A DNA stretch of 64,000 nucleotides from Agrococcus sp. SGAir0287 (lineage in GTDB: Bacteria > Actinomycetota > Actinomycetes > Actinomycetales > Microbacteriaceae): assembly GCF_005484985.1 (NCBI RefSeq), contig NZ_CP027942.1:1674001-1738000 (forward strand), given 5' to 3'. This document shows, piece by piece, positions 10,790-19,999 of this stretch. The notes under the pieces were generated by a model. It ran no database searches. It was not told the DNA's origin and saw only the letters and a list, made by a program, of their open reading frames with translations. The position numbers were made by a program, and so were the translations under genes. Each line of letters opens with the position of its first letter. Position 1 is the first letter of the stretch.

Positions 10790-11665
10790 ATGCCCAAGGA
10801 CGCGACCGGTCACCTGGTGCCCGGCGTCGTCGGGCCCGCTCCCGTCGTGCCCGCGAGCATCCCGCGGCCCGAGTACGTGGGGCGTCCCGCGCCTGCGGCG
10901 CACGTGGGCGGCGACGTCTACGACGCGAAGACGATCGAGCGCATCCGAACCGCGGGTCGCGTCGCCGCCGGCGCCCTCGACGCGGTCGCTCGCGCGGTCG
11001 AGCCGGGCGTCACGACCGACGCCCTCGACCGCATCGCGCACGCCCACCTCGTCGATCACGGCGCGTATCCCTCGACGCTCGGCTACCGCGGCTACCCGCG
11101 CTCGTCGTGCACGAGCGTCAACGAGGTCGTCTGCCACGGCATCCCCGACGACACCGTGCTCGAGGAGGGCGACATCGTCAACGTCGACGTCACCGCGTAC
11201 CTCGACGGCGTCCACGGCGACACGAACCGCACCTTCCGCGTCGGCGCCGTCGCCCCCGAGGTCGACGCGCTCGTCGATCGCACCGAGGAGGCACTGCGCC
11301 GCGCGATCGCCGTCGTGCGCCCAGGGCGGCGCGTCAACGTCATCGGCCGCTCGATCGAGTCCTACGCGGCGCGCTTCGGCTACGGCGTCGTGCGCGACTT
11401 CACGGGGCACGGCGTCGGCACCTCGTTCCACTCCGGCCTCGTCATCCCGCACCACGACTCCGACGAGTACGCCACCGAGATCGTGCCGGGCATGGTGTTC
11501 ACGATCGAGCCCATGCTCACACTCGGCGGCGCAGCCCACGAGACGTGGGCGGACGGCTGGACGGCCGTGACGCGCGACCGCAGCATCACGGCCCAGTTCG
11601 AGCACACGATCGCCGTCACCGACGACGGCGCCGACATCCTCACCCTCCCCACCACGACGACGTAG
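10790..11665 (+). CDS. map: type I methionine aminopeptidase
   Basis: A 291-residue MetAP that removes the initiator methionine from nascent proteins. All five metal ligands can be placed: Asp in [10 protein letters not shown], Asp in HGDTNRTF, His in GHGVGTSFH, Glu in FTIEPML and Glu in FEHTIAV. The substrate-pocket His lies in NEVVCHGIP. An N-terminal extension of about 45 residues with PRPEYVG is typical of the longer actinobacterial and eukaryote-like MetAP Ic class. ppgK follows after 19 nt. Confidence 0.96.
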   Translation: MPKDATGHLVPGVVGPAPVVPASIPRPEYVGRPAPAAHVGGDVYDAKTIERIRTAGRVAAGALDAVARAVEPGVTTDALDRIAHAHLVDHGAYPSTLGYRGYPRSSCTSVNEVVCHGIPDDTVLEEGDIVNVDVTAYLDGVHGDTNRTFRVGAVAPEVDALVDRTEEALRRAIAVVRPGRRVNVIGRSIESYAARFGYGVVRDFTGHGVGTSFHSGLVIPHHDSDEYATEIVPGMVFTIEPMLTLGGAAHETWADGWTAVTRDRSITAQFEHTIAVTDDGADILTLPTTTT

Positions 11666-11684
11666 GAACGAGCAGGACCAGCGC

Positions 11685-12455
11685 ATGAGCAAGGACAAGA
11701 AGTCGAAGGCGCCGAAGCAGGCCATCGGCGTCGACATCGGCGGCACCGGCATCAAGGCGGCGCTGGTCGACGTGCGCTCGGGCGAGCTGCTGAGCGACCG
11801 CATCAAGCTGCCGACGCCCGACGGCGGCGAGCCCGAGGCGATCGCCCAGGTCGTCGTGGAGCTCGTGGGCCGCCTCGACGACGAGCGGACCACGCCGGTC
11901 GGCGTCACCTTCCCTGCTATCGTGCGCCACGGTCGCACGCTCAGCGCCGCGAACGTCTCCAAGCGCTGGATCGACTTCGAGGCTGAGGCGTTCTTCGAGC
12001 AGCACCTGGGTCGACCCATCCACTTCGTCAACGACGCGGACGCCGCCGGCATCGCCGAGGACCACTGGGGTGCGGCGAAGGACGTCGACGGACTCGTCAT
12101 CCTCACCACGCTCGGCACCGGCATCGGCGGCGCCCTCATCTACAAGGGCGTGCTCGTGCCGAACGCCGAGCTCGGCCACCTCGAGCTCGACGGCCACGAC
12201 GCGGAGTCGCGCGCGTCGAACCGCGCACGCGAGAGCGAGGGGCTGTCGTACGAGGAGTGGGCGACGCGGCTGCAGCGCTACTACGCGCACCTCGAGTTCA
12301 TCTTCTCCCCCGACCTGTTCGTCGTCGGCGGCGGGGTGTCGAAGTCGTCGGACAAGTTCCTGCCGCTGCTCGACCTGAAGACGCCCATCGTGCCGGCGAC
12401 GCTGCGCAACAACGCGGGCATCATGGGCGCCGCGGCACTCGCGGTCGGCCTGTAG
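11685..12455 (+). CDS. ppgK: polyphosphate glucokinase (ROK family)
   Basis: A 256-residue ROK kinase that phosphorylates glucose using polyphosphate, and usually also ATP, a hallmark of actinobacteria. Seen are the phosphate-1 loop GVDIGGTGIKAALVD, the catalytic Asp in NDADAAG, and TTLGTGIGGALIYKG. A segment VPNAELGHLELDGHDAE replaces the zinc-binding CxCGxxGC motif of ordinary ROK glucokinases, as known for PPGK. The C-terminal VVGGGVSKSSDKF binds nucleotide. It follows map closely and probably shares its transcript. A weak hairpin follows the stop. Confidence 0.94.
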   Translation: MSKDKKSKAPKQAIGVDIGGTGIKAALVDVRSGELLSDRIKLPTPDGGEPEAIAQVVVELVGRLDDERTTPVGVTFPAIVRHGRTLSAANVSKRWIDFEAEAFFEQHLGRPIHFVNDADAAGIAEDHWGAAKDVDGLVILTTLGTGIGGALIYKGVLVPNAELGHLELDGHDAESRASNRARESEGLSYEEWATRLQRYYAHLEFIFSPDLFVVGGGVSKSSDKFLPLLDLKTPIVPATLRNNAGIMGAAALAVGL

Positions 12456-12482
12456 CGGCTCGACGGCGTCGACGACGAGCCG
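12456..12482. terminator. hairpin between convergent ppgK and oxidoreductase genes
   Basis: Arms cggctcg (12456-12462) and cgagccg (12476-12482) form a 7-bp stem directly after the ppgK stop, with a 13-nt loop and no U tract. A weak bidirectional terminator is possible. Confidence 0.35.
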
Positions 12483-12485
12483 GCG

Positions 12486-13871
12486 CTACTCGACGAGGCC
12501 GGCGATCCGGCCGCCGACCCGCGCGAGCAGCGCCGTCTCCGGCATGCCGGTGCGCTCCTCCCACGCGTCGGCGGCGCCGAGCATGCGGTACATCGCGTGC
12601 ACGCCGACGAAGCGGAGCGGCTCCGGCTCCCACGTGCCGCTGTCGTGGTCGTTCCACGGCAGCGCCGTGCGGGGAGTGGAACGGCCACGGATGCGATCGA
12701 GCAGCGTCTGCGCCGCGAGGTTCGTCGCCGTCACGCCGTGACCGGCGTAGCCGTACGCGTGACCGATGCCGGTGGCGTCGTCGACGTGCACGCGCGCGCA
12801 CCAGTCGCGCGTGACGCCGATGACGCCGCGCCAGGCGTGGGCGACGGGCATGCGGACGCCGGGCAGCATCGCGCGAAGTCGACCGTGCAGCGTGCGGATG
12901 ACCGAGACGGGCATCGCGCCGTCGCCCGGCAGCCCGGAGTCGTACGCGTAGGGCGAGCCGCGACCGCCGATCGCGATGCGACCGTCGTCGGTGCGCTGGG
13001 CGTAGACGAAGGCGTGCGCCGCGTCGCCGAGGCACTCCCGACCCTCCCAGCCGATCCGCGCCCAGTCCTCATCGGCGATCGGCGTCGTGACGATCATCGA
13101 CGAGCGCACGGGGATGAGGGCGCGCTCGCCGACGAGCGGGCCGGAGTACGCCTCGGTGCACGCGATGGCATGGCGCGTGCGGACGGGGCCGTGGCTCGTG
13201 CGCACCAGCCGGGGCTCGAGCGACTCGGCGCGAACCCCTTCCACGATCGTGCCGCCGCGCGCCTCGACGGCTGCGGCGAGCCCCGCGACGAGCGCGGCGG
13301 GCTGCACGCGCGCCGTCGCCGGCAGGAGGAGGCCGCCGAGCGCTCCCTCCACGGCGATCCGGGCTCGCGTCTCGCCGGCGCCGAGCAGCACCGCCTCGTC
13401 GGGCTCGAGACCGTATCGCAGGTGGGCGAGGCGCTCGGCCCGCAGGCGCGCGAGCCCCGCCGGGCCCGTGGCGACGCGCAGCTGCCCGCCGCGCACCGCG
13501 CCCGCCTCGATGCCCTCGCGCGCGACGATCGCAAGCGTGTCGTCGATGGCGCCGAGCATGGCGCGCTGGAACGCGCGGACGGCGTCGACGCCGCGCGAGC
13601 GCTCGTAGACCGCGCGGTTGCCGGGGACGAGCGGCGACAGCCAGCCGCCGTTGCGTCCGGAGCCGCCGTAGCCGACCCGCTCGGCCTCGACGACGAGCAC
13701 GCGCGTCGAGGGGTCGTCGACGAGCGCGTGGTAGGCCAGCCAGAGCCCCGTGAGCCCTGCGCCGACGATGAGGAGGTCGACGTCGCCCGCCAGCGCCGCG
13801 GCGGTGCGCAGCGCCGGCCGCGGCGTCACGTGCGCCCAGTGGGAGATCTCGCCGTTGCGGTACGTCGTCAC
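12486..13871 (-). CDS. FAD-dependent oxidoreductase of the DadA/glycine oxidase (DAO) family
   Basis: A 461-residue flavoprotein with the dinucleotide-binding fold DLLIVGAGLTGLWLAYHAL near residue 35, the GYGGSGRNGGWLSPL segment typical of DAO proteins that oxidise primary or secondary amines, and a C-terminal FAD site with GYAGHGVTATNLAAQTLLD. The family removes hydrogen from D-amino acids, glycine, sarcosine or gamma-glutamylputrescine; substrate cannot be chosen from the sequence. The GTG start is preceded by GAGGAG five bases upstream, which I prefer to the ATG 12 codons further up. It is divergent from the fructose regulator but no functional tie is evident. Confidence 0.85.
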   Translation of the reverse strand: MTTYRNGEISHWAHVTPRPALRTAAALAGDVDLLIVGAGLTGLWLAYHALVDDPSTRVLVVEAERVGYGGSGRNGGWLSPLVPGNRAVYERSRGVDAVRAFQRAMLGAIDDTLAIVAREGIEAGAVRGGQLRVATGPAGLARLRAERLAHLRYGLEPDEAVLLGAGETRARIAVEGALGGLLLPATARVQPAALVAGLAAAVEARGGTIVEGVRAESLEPRLVRTSHGPVRTRHAIACTEAYSGPLVGERALIPVRSSMIVTTPIADEDWARIGWEGRECLGDAAHAFVYAQRTDDGRIAIGGRGSPYAYDSGLPGDGAMPVSVIRTLHGRLRAMLPGVRMPVAHAWRGVIGVTRDWCARVHVDDATGIGHAYGYAGHGVTATNLAAQTLLDRIRGRSTPRTALPWNDHDSGTWEPEPLRFVGVHAMYRMLGAADAWEERTGMPETALLARVGGRIAGLVE

Positions 13872-13958
13872 GCGTGCTCCTCGTCGCGGATGGATGCCTG
13901 CCGCCATCCTGTCGCGCTCGCGCCTCGATCGCATCGAGACGCAGAATCTGCGTTTGTC

Positions 13959-13987
13959 TTTGCTTTGCTGCGTTCACCTGCTATCGT
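13959..13987 (+). promoter_or_regulatory. candidate promoter of the fructose operon
   Basis: TTTGCT at 13959-13964 and TATCGT at 13982-13987 are separated by 17 bp. The region also holds short TTTG repeats (from about 13953 to 13968) that could serve as operator half-sites for the DeoR-type regulator encoded next. Confidence 0.4.
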
Positions 13988-14011
13988 CGTGCCCACGACC
14001 GAGGAGGCTCG

Positions 14012-14797
14012 ATGCTGGCAGTGCAGCGCCGCGACGCCATCGCCCAGCGCATCCGCGCGGAGGGCCGCGTGCTCGTCACCGAGCTCGCCGCCGAGCTCGC
14101 CATCACGCAGGAGACGGTGCGCCGCGACCTCGACGCGCTCGAGGAGGCCGGCATCGCCCGGCGGGTGCACGGCGGCGCGGTGAGCGCGGAGCGCGTGAGC
14201 CTCGTGGAGTCGGCGGTCGACGACCGCGTCGCGCGGAACGCGTCCGGCAAGCGCCGGATCGCCGACCTCGCGGCCACGCGACTCGTCGCGCTCGGCGCGA
14301 CGAGCGTGCTCGTCGACGCCGGCACCACGACCGCCGCGTTCGCCGAGGCGCTCGTGCAGCGCTGGCCGCAGCACGTCGGGGCGCGCCTCGTCGTCGCGAC
14401 GCACGCCCCCGCCGTCGCCGCCATCCTGTCGCGGCATCCCGCCATCGAGGTGCACGTCATCGGCGGACGCCTGCGGCAGCTCACCGGCGCCGCCGTCGGC
14501 GCCCAGACCCTGCTCGCCATCCAGGCGATGACCCCCGACGTCGTCGTGCTCGGCACGAACGGCCTCGACGCCGACGGGCTGACGACCCCCGACCCCGAGG
14601 AGGCGGCCGTGAAGGCCGCGATCGTCGCCGCCGGCCGTCGCGTCGCGTGCCTCGCCGACGGCTCGAAGGTCGGCGCCTCGACGCTGTGCCGCTTCGCCGT
14701 GCTCGGCGACCTCGACGTCGTCGTCACCGACGCGCAGCCCGACCCCTCGCTCGCCAACGCCCTCGGCGCCGCCGGCGCGGAGGTGCACGTCGCATGA
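14012..14797 (+). CDS. DeoR/GlpR-family transcriptional regulator of fructose utilisation
   Basis: A 261-residue regulator with an N-terminal winged HTH (RRDAIAQRIR, then ITQETVRRDLDALEEAG and RRVHGGA, roughly residues 5-60) and a DeoR C-terminal sugar-phosphate sensor with DAGTTTAAFAE, VIGGRLRQLTGA and LADGSKVG. The HTH signature QETVRRDL is characteristic of DeoR. Its ATG follows a strong gaggagg site. It overlaps fruK by four bases, so it very likely represses the fruK-fruA operon and responds to a fructose phosphate. The ligand is inferred from context. Confidence 0.9.
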   Translation: MLAVQRRDAIAQRIRAEGRVLVTELAAELAITQETVRRDLDALEEAGIARRVHGGAVSAERVSLVESAVDDRVARNASGKRRIADLAATRLVALGATSVLVDAGTTTAAFAEALVQRWPQHVGARLVVATHAPAVAAILSRHPAIEVHVIGGRLRQLTGAAVGAQTLLAIQAMTPDVVVLGTNGLDADGLTTPDPEEAAVKAAIVAAGRRVACLADGSKVGASTLCRFAVLGDLDVVVTDAQPDPSLANALGAAGAEVHVA

Positions 14798-15744
14798 TCC
14801 TCACCATCACCCTCCACCCGTCGATCGATCGCACGGTCGAGCTCGGTGCCGCCCTCGAGGTCGGTGGCGTCGCACGCGCCCGGGGACGCGCCACCGAGGA
14901 GCCCGCCGGCAAGGGCGTCAACGTCACCCGCACGCTCCTCGCGGCGGGCACCGCTTCGACCGCCATCGTCGTCGCCGACCAGCACGACCGGCTCGTGGCC
15001 GCGCTCGACGGGCTCGACGTGCCGACGCACGCCGTGCACGTCGACGCGCCCGTGCGGCAGAACCTCACGATCGTGGACCCCGACGGCACGACGACGAAGG
15101 TCAACGAGTCCGGCGGCGCCGTCGACGGCCGCGTGCGCGAGGCGCTGCTGGATGCGGTCGACGAGCTCGCCAGCACCGCCGCGTGGGTCGTGCTCGCCGG
15201 CAGCCTGCCGCCCGACACCGACGCCGACGTCGTCACGGCGATCGTGGCCGCCGTGCGCCAGTCGGACGGCGCGCGCATCGCCGTCGACACCTCGGGTGCG
15301 GCGCTCGCCGCCGCGATCGACGCCGGCGTCGACCTCGTGAAGCCCAACGAGGCCGAGCTCGCCGAACTCCTCGGCCTCGACCAGCACGCGCTCGACGAGC
15401 CGGAGGCGGCGATCGCCGCGGCACGCGAGCTCGCGCGGCGTGTGCCCACCGTGCTCCTGACGCTCGGCGCCCACGGCGCCGCGCTCGTCACCGCGGACGG
15501 CGGCTGGCGCGCCGCTCCCCCGCCGACGGTCGTCCGCTCGACCGTCGGAGCCGGCGACGCGACGCTCGCGGGCTACCTGCACGCCGAGCAGCGCGGCCGT
15601 GACCATGCGGCTCGGCTCGCACAGGCCGTCGCCCACGGATCCGCCGCGGCAGCACTGCCGGGCACCGGCATCCCGACCCTCGGCCAGGCCGACGCGACCC
15701 GCGTCGACGTCCACCCCATCGGCCACCAGGCCACCACCCGCTAG
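14794..15744 (+). CDS. fruK: 1-phosphofructokinase
   Basis: A 316-residue PfkB-family kinase converting fructose 1-phosphate to fructose 1,6-bisphosphate. The N-terminus ITLHPSIDRTVEL is typical of 1-phosphofructokinases. Other landmarks are GKGVNVTRTLLAAG, the LAGSLPP segment, KPNEAELAELLG, and the anion-hole and catalytic Asp region TVGAGDATLAGYL. The ATG overlaps the regulator stop (ATGA) and fruA starts 8 nt after the fruK stop, giving a compact regulator-kinase-PTS operon. Confidence 0.95.
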   Translation: MILTITLHPSIDRTVELGAALEVGGVARARGRATEEPAGKGVNVTRTLLAAGTASTAIVVADQHDRLVAALDGLDVPTHAVHVDAPVRQNLTIVDPDGTTTKVNESGGAVDGRVREALLDAVDELASTAAWVVLAGSLPPDTDADVVTAIVAAVRQSDGARIAVDTSGAALAAAIDAGVDLVKPNEAELAELLGLDQHALDEPEAAIAAARELARRVPTVLLTLGAHGAALVTADGGWRAAPPPTVVRSTVGAGDATLAGYLHAEQRGRDHAARLAQAVAHGSAAAALPGTGIPTLGQADATRVDVHPIGHQATTR

Positions 15745-15752
15745 GAGCAGCG

Positions 15753-17750
15753 TTGCCCGTCATCACCCCGCAGCTCGTCTCGTTGGACCGCCCGCTCGGC
15801 GCCGCGAAGGACGAGGTCATCACGACGATCGCCGGCCTCGTCGCCGCGGCCGGTCGCGCCGGCGACGCCGACGCACTCGCGGCCGACGTCCTCGCCCGCG
15901 AGGCGCTCGCGCCGACCGGCATGGGCGGCGGCATCGCCATCCCGCACGCCAAGACCCCCGCCGTGACCGAGCCCGGCCTCTTCTTCGCGCGCCTCGCGCC
16001 CGCGGTCGACTTCGGCGCCCCCGACGGGCCGGCAGACGTGCTCTTCATGATCCTCGCGCCGGAGGGCGCCGCCGACACGCACCTGCAGGTGCTGTCGCGG
16101 CTCGCCGGGTCCCTCGTCGACGACGAGTTCACCGCGGCGCTCCGGACGGCGGCGACGCCCGAGGAGGTCGTCGCGCTCGTCGACGCCGCCGTCGCCGACC
16201 GCGACGAGGCGGATGCGCCCGTCGACGTGGGCGGACGCTCGCTCGTCGCCGTCACCGCGTGCCCCACGGGCATCGCCCACACGTACATGGCCGCCGACGC
16301 GCTGAAGGCCGCCGGCGAGCGCGCCGGCGTGCGCGTGACGGTCGAGACGCAGGGATCGGCGGGCTCGAAGCCGCTCGACCCCGCGATCATCGCGGCCGCC
16401 GACGCCGTGATCTTCGCCGTCGACGTCGACGTGCGCGACAAGGGCCGCTTCGCAGGCAAGCCCGTCGTGCAGGTGCCCGTGAAGCGCGGCATCGACGAGG
16501 CGGATGCGCTCGTGACCCGCGCGCTCGCGGCCGCGGACGACCCGGCCGCGCCGCGCGTGGCCGGCGGGGCCGCTGCTGCAGCCGCGGCACCGGCGGCGAA
16601 CGAGTCGCTCGGCGCGCTGCTGAAGCGCGTGCTCCTCACGGGCGTCAGCTACATGATCCCGTTCGTCGCGGGCGGCGGCCTGCTGCTCGCGCTCGGCTTC
16701 CTCATGGGCGGCTACGAGATCGCGTTCGCGAGCGACGTCGCCGGCCAGAACGTCGCGCAGCACACCGCGCTGACGTACCAGCTGTGGAACCTCCCCTCGG
16801 AGGGCCTGCTGTACTACCTCGGCTGCGTGGCGTTCACGATCGGCGGCGCCTCCATGGCGTTCCTCGTGCCTGCGCTCGCCGGCTACATCGCCTACGGCCT
16901 CGCCGATCGACCGGGCATCGCGCCGGGCTTCGTGGCGGGCTCGATCGCGGGCTTCATGGGCGCCGGCTTCCTCGGCGGCATCGTCGGCGGTCTCCTCGCC
17001 GGCGTCGTCGCCCGGTGGATGGGCACGTGGAGCGTGCCGCGCTGGCTCGCGGGCCTCATGCCCGTCGTGCTCATCCCGCTGCTCGCCTCCATCGTCGCGT
17101 CCGGCCTCATGGTCCTCGTGCTCGGCGGTCCCATCGCGGCGCTCTCGACCGGCCTCGGCGACTTCCTGAACTCGCTCTCGGGCACCGGCGTCGTGCTGCT
17201 CGGCATCATCCTGGGCGCGATGATGGCGATCGACCTCGGCGGACCCATCAACAAGGTCGCGTACTCGTTCGCCGTGGCGAACCTCGCGAACGGCTCGCCC
17301 GAGAATCCCGGACCGTGGATGATCATGGCGGCCGTGATGGCCGCCGGCATGGTGCCGCCGCTCGCGATGGCCCTCGCCACCGTGCTCGACCGTCGCCTCT
17401 TCTCGGCCGCCGAGCGCGAGAACGGCAAGGCGGCGTGGCTGCTGGGCGCCTCGTTCATCTCGGAGGGCGCCATCCCCTTCGCGGCCGCCGACCCGCTGCG
17501 CGTCATCGGCGCCTCGATCGTCGGCGCCGCGACGACGGGCGCGATCGCGATGGCGTCGGGCGTCGTGAGCCAGGCACCGCACGGCGGCGTGTTCGTGATG
17601 TTCGCCATGGACGGCACGTGGCCGATGTTCCTCGTGGCCATCGCCGTCGGGGTCGTCGTCACGGCAGGGCTCGTCATCGTGCTGAAGCGCTTCGTGCGAC
17701 GCACCCCCGTGCCCGCGGCCGTCGAGGAGCGCGAGCTCGCGACCGTCTGA
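15753..17750 (+). CDS. fruA: PTS fructose transporter, IIABC fused
   Basis: A 665-residue membrane permease that imports fructose and phosphorylates it to fructose 1-phosphate for FruK. IIA is residues 1-150, with phospho-His65 in IAIPHAK. IIB is about 162-260, with phospho-Cys170 in VTACPTGIAHTYMAADAL. An Ala-rich linker leads to the IIC membrane domain (about 295-650) with FVAGGGLLLALGF and many hydrophobic helices. No HPr-like FPr domain is present, so general HPr is needed. The start is TTG, preceded by aggag, and matches the family N-terminus. Confidence 0.95.
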   Translation: MPVITPQLVSLDRPLGAAKDEVITTIAGLVAAAGRAGDADALAADVLAREALAPTGMGGGIAIPHAKTPAVTEPGLFFARLAPAVDFGAPDGPADVLFMILAPEGAADTHLQVLSRLAGSLVDDEFTAALRTAATPEEVVALVDAAVADRDEADAPVDVGGRSLVAVTACPTGIAHTYMAADALKAAGERAGVRVTVETQGSAGSKPLDPAIIAAADAVIFAVDVDVRDKGRFAGKPVVQVPVKRGIDEADALVTRALAAADDPAAPRVAGGAAAAAAAPAANESLGALLKRVLLTGVSYMIPFVAGGGLLLALGFLMGGYEIAFASDVAGQNVAQHTALTYQLWNLPSEGLLYYLGCVAFTIGGASMAFLVPALAGYIAYGLADRPGIAPGFVAGSIAGFMGAGFLGGIVGGLLAGVVARWMGTWSVPRWLAGLMPVVLIPLLASIVASGLMVLVLGGPIAALSTGLGDFLNSLSGTGVVLLGIILGAMMAIDLGGPINKVAYSFAVANLANGSPENPGPWMIMAAVMAAGMVPPLAMALATVLDRRLFSAAERENGKAAWLLGASFISEGAIPFAAADPLRVIGASIVGAATTGAIAMASGVVSQAPHGGVFVMFAMDGTWPMFLVAIAVGVVVTAGLVIVLKRFVRRTPVPAAVEERELATV

Positions 17751-17762
17751 CGCACGAGCAGG

Positions 17763-18233
17763 TCAGGGGGCGGGGCGCTGCGGCGTCCCGCCCCTCATGC
17801 GTGCGCGAGCGTCGGCGTGCGCACGGAACCAGCGACGGGACTCCGGCGTGCGCAGCCGCTGCCGGGCCCATCCCTGCAGCCCGATCATGAGCACGTCGCG
17901 ATCGAGCGGGCCGCCGTAGATGCGGAACGCGATCGCGGATCCGCGCGCGAGCGCCGTCACGCCGACGAGCGAGGCCACGCCGGCGATCAGCACGATCGCG
18001 CCGACGACGATGCCGAGGACGACGTCGACCTCCCGGGCGAGCAGCCAGCCGCCGGCCGTGCCGACGAGGATCTGCGCGGCGCCGGCGACGGCGCCCTGCA
18101 CCACGACGGCTCGGACGCCGCGCGGCATGTCGCCGGGCGGCATGCCCGGCCGCCGCGCCGCCGCACCGCTCGGCTCGATGGCGCGCTCGCCGCGGAACCA
18201 TCGCAGATCGTCGTCGCGCGTCTCCTCGGTCAT
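17763..18233 (-). CDS. small membrane protein of unknown function
   Basis: A 156-residue protein, start MTEETRDDDLRWFRGE, that I do not recognise. It has a hydrophilic N-terminal half (about 45 residues), then two predicted membrane helices around residues 47-68 and 72-100 (VVVQGAVAGAAQILVGTAGG and VVLGIVVGAIVLIAGVAS), and an Arg-rich cytoplasmic tail ending GGTPQRPAP. The C-terminal codons include a hairpin that probably also ends fruA transcription. It lies between the fructose operon and rnpB, and its start is about 30 nt downstream of the mature RNase P RNA. Confidence 0.7.
   Translation of the reverse strand: MTEETRDDDLRWFRGERAIEPSGAAARRPGMPPGDMPRGVRAVVVQGAVAGAAQILVGTAGGWLLAREVDVVLGIVVGAIVLIAGVASLVGVTALARGSAIAFRIYGGPLDRDVLMIGLQGWARQRLRTPESRRWFRAHADARARMRGGTPQRPAP
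17767..17794. terminator. hairpin terminator downstream of fruA
   Basis: ggggcggggcgc (17767-17778) pairs with gcgtcccgcccc (17783-17794) around a tgcg loop, a 12-bp stem with one G-U pair. It starts 17 nt after the fruA stop and lies inside the final codons of the convergent membrane protein gene. No U tract is present. Confidence 0.55.
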
Positions 18234-18264
18234 GGCGACACGGTACGCGAGCGCTCTGCGCGAT

Positions 18265-18615
18265 GGTGGGACTGGCCGGCCGATACGCCGGGTTCTGTCG
18301 TGGACGGCCATCTCTCTCGGGCGGACGTTGCCGTACGCCTCCAGCGACCTACCCGAAGGCGGGACGAGCAGCCCCATGGCCTTCTGTCTGGTCTTGCTCC
18401 AGGTGAGGCTTGCCTAGCCGCCGTGCTCGCACACGACGCTGGTGGTCTCTTGCACCACCGTTTCACTCCTGACCGACCGAGGTCGGCGGACCTGCTCTCT
18501 GTTGCGCTTGCTCGCGGGTCACCCCGGGTGGACGTTATCCACCACCTTGCTCTGCGGAGCCCGGACGTTCCTCGGCACCCGAAGGTGACGCGGCCGCCTG
18601 GCCGACCAGTCCCGC
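18265..18615 (-). ncRNA. rnpB: RNase P RNA, bacterial class A
   Basis: Catalytic RNA that matures tRNA 5' ends. Read on the minus strand, the ends GGGACUGGUCGGCC and GGCCGGCCAGUCCC pair as helix P1. The conserved core GAGGAACGUCCGGGCUCC lies near the 5' end, with the AGAGCAAGGUGGUGGAUAA-type segment after it, AGACCAGACAGAAGG in the middle, and GACAGAACCCGG before the 3' end. The 5' end was set from a TATCCT -10 box at 18621-18626 and from P1. Boundaries may be off by a few bases. Its position next to an RNase H gene, DUF164 and nif3 matches other actinobacteria. Confidence 0.96.
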
Positions 18616-18620
18616 TCACG

Positions 18621-18626
18621 AGGATA
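18621..18626 (-). promoter_or_regulatory. -10 element of rnpB
   Basis: Minus-strand TATCCT, 6 nt before the inferred 5' end of RNase P RNA. It could equally be followed by a start one or two bases away. Confidence 0.45.
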
Positions 18627-18766
18627 GGGGATGCGGTGGGCTCGTCCGCGCCGGGGAGGGGTCACTCCCTGCCGCTCGGAGCGGCGTGTCGCGGCATCCG
18701 GTGACCCGTCAGCGCACGCAGTCGACCCCTCCCGGAGGGAAGCGACCGGGCCGGTGCGGGGCCGGC

Positions 18767-19210
18767 TCAGTGGCGGCGCTCGAACGAAGCACCAGCGTCC
18801 ATGGCCTCGTTGGCGATGCGGTCCGCGCGCGCGTTCTCGGCGCGCGGCACCCACGTGAACCGCACCGGCACGCCGCTCAGCAGCTGCCTGGCCTCCTGGG
18901 CGAGCTCGGCCATCGAGGGGTGCTTGATCTTCCAGCGGCCCGACATCTGCTCGACGACGAGCTTCGAGTCCATGCGCACCTCGAGGGCGGCGTCCGGGTC
19001 GATCGCGAGGGCCGTGCGGCAGCCCTCGATCATGCCGCGATACTCGGCGAGGTTGTTCGTCGCGATGCCGACGAACGTGCCGACCTCCGCGAGCAGCTCG
19101 CCGGTGGCCGGATCGATGACGACGGCGCCGGAGCCCGCGCGACCCGGGTTGCCGCGCGATCCCCCATCCGCCTCGACGACGAGCGTGCGCGTCGCGGTGC
19201 CGTTCGTCAC
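18767..19210 (-). CDS. ribonuclease H family protein (RNase HI-like)
   Basis: A 147-residue RNase HI-type nuclease that cleaves RNA in RNA/DNA hybrids. The four acidic catalytic residues are visible: Asp in EADGGSRGNPG, Glu in NNLAEYRGM, Asp in VRMDSKLVVEQM, and Asp in NARADRIANEAMD. The mycobacterial homologue Rv2228c carries an extra C-terminal phosphatase domain; here the protein is the single RNase H module. The GTG start overlaps the TGA of the DUF164 gene (GTGA), indicating translational coupling. Confidence 0.9.
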   Translation of the reverse strand: MTNGTATRTLVVEADGGSRGNPGRAGSGAVVIDPATGELLAEVGTFVGIATNNLAEYRGMIEGCRTALAIDPDAALEVRMDSKLVVEQMSGRWKIKHPSMAELAQEARQLLSGVPVRFTWVPRAENARADRIANEAMDAGASFERRH

Positions 19211-19947
19211 AGGCCGGACTCCTCGGTGCGCACGAGGATCGCCGACGACGACGGGCACAGCAGCACGGCATCCGGCGCGGCACGGCGCACGTCGGCGAGC
19301 TCGGCCGACGTCAGCTGCACGCCGCTCGCCGTCGACATGCCGCGCTCGAGGTGGCTCGCGCCGAGGCCGTAGCGGGCGCGCTGCCGCTCGTAGAGCGCGA
19401 GGAGGTCGGCGGGGATCGTGGCCTCGACGGCCGCGCGGTCGCTGCGGGCCGCCTCGAGCTCGACGCGCACGCCGGCGAGGCCCTGGTCGCGGGCGGCGGC
19501 GAGGCGCTCGCGGCGCTCGCGCTCCGCCTGCGCCGCGTCGCGAGCGGCCTGCAGCTCCGCCTCGGCCGTCTCGAGCCGCTCCATGACCTCGAGCTCGATG
19601 TCCTCCAGGTCGCTGCGGCGGGCGTCGAGCGTCGCGATCTCGTGCTCCATCGCCGTCGCCGTCTTGGCGTCGGACGTCTGCTGGAGCCGCTCGCGGTTGC
19701 GTGCCGCGCGCGCCTCGACGACGGCGACGTCGGCCTCGATGCGCCGGACCTCGGCTTGGAGGTCATCGACGGCGCCGAGGCGCTCGAGCACCGTGCGGTC
19801 GAGGCCGACGAGCGCGTCGTCGGCCGCCGCGATCTCCGGGTCCGACTGCAGCGTGCGCTCCTTGTGCTCGAACTGGCGGATGCGCGTGTCGACGTCCTGC
19901 AGGTCGAGCAGCCGTCGCTGATCCTCGGGGCTCGCAGTCAGAGCCAT
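19207..19947 (-). CDS. DUF164-type coiled-coil protein with a degenerate zinc ribbon
   Basis: A 246-residue protein with a long coiled coil (about residues 5-180, rich in Glu, Arg and Ala) and a short C-terminal domain. In the family this domain is a C4 zinc ribbon with two CxxC pairs. Here the first pair is missing (GVQLTSAELADVRRAAPD) and the second is reduced to a single Cys in LLCPSSSAILVRT. The fold may persist but zinc binding by four cysteines cannot. The function of the family is unknown; the conserved arrangement with RNase H and Nif3 is the main context. It starts about 50 nt after nif3. Confidence 0.88.
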   Translation of the reverse strand: MALTASPEDQRRLLDLQDVDTRIRQFEHKERTLQSDPEIAAADDALVGLDRTVLERLGAVDDLQAEVRRIEADVAVVEARAARNRERLQQTSDAKTATAMEHEIATLDARRSDLEDIELEVMERLETAEAELQAARDAAQAERERRERLAAARDQGLAGVRVELEAARSDRAAVEATIPADLLALYERQRARYGLGASHLERGMSTASGVQLTSAELADVRRAAPDAVLLCPSSSAILVRTEESGL

Positions 19948-19999
19948 GCGTCCTCCTTCGCGCGACGGGTCGTCGCGGTGCGTGATGCGGTCGTGGTGC

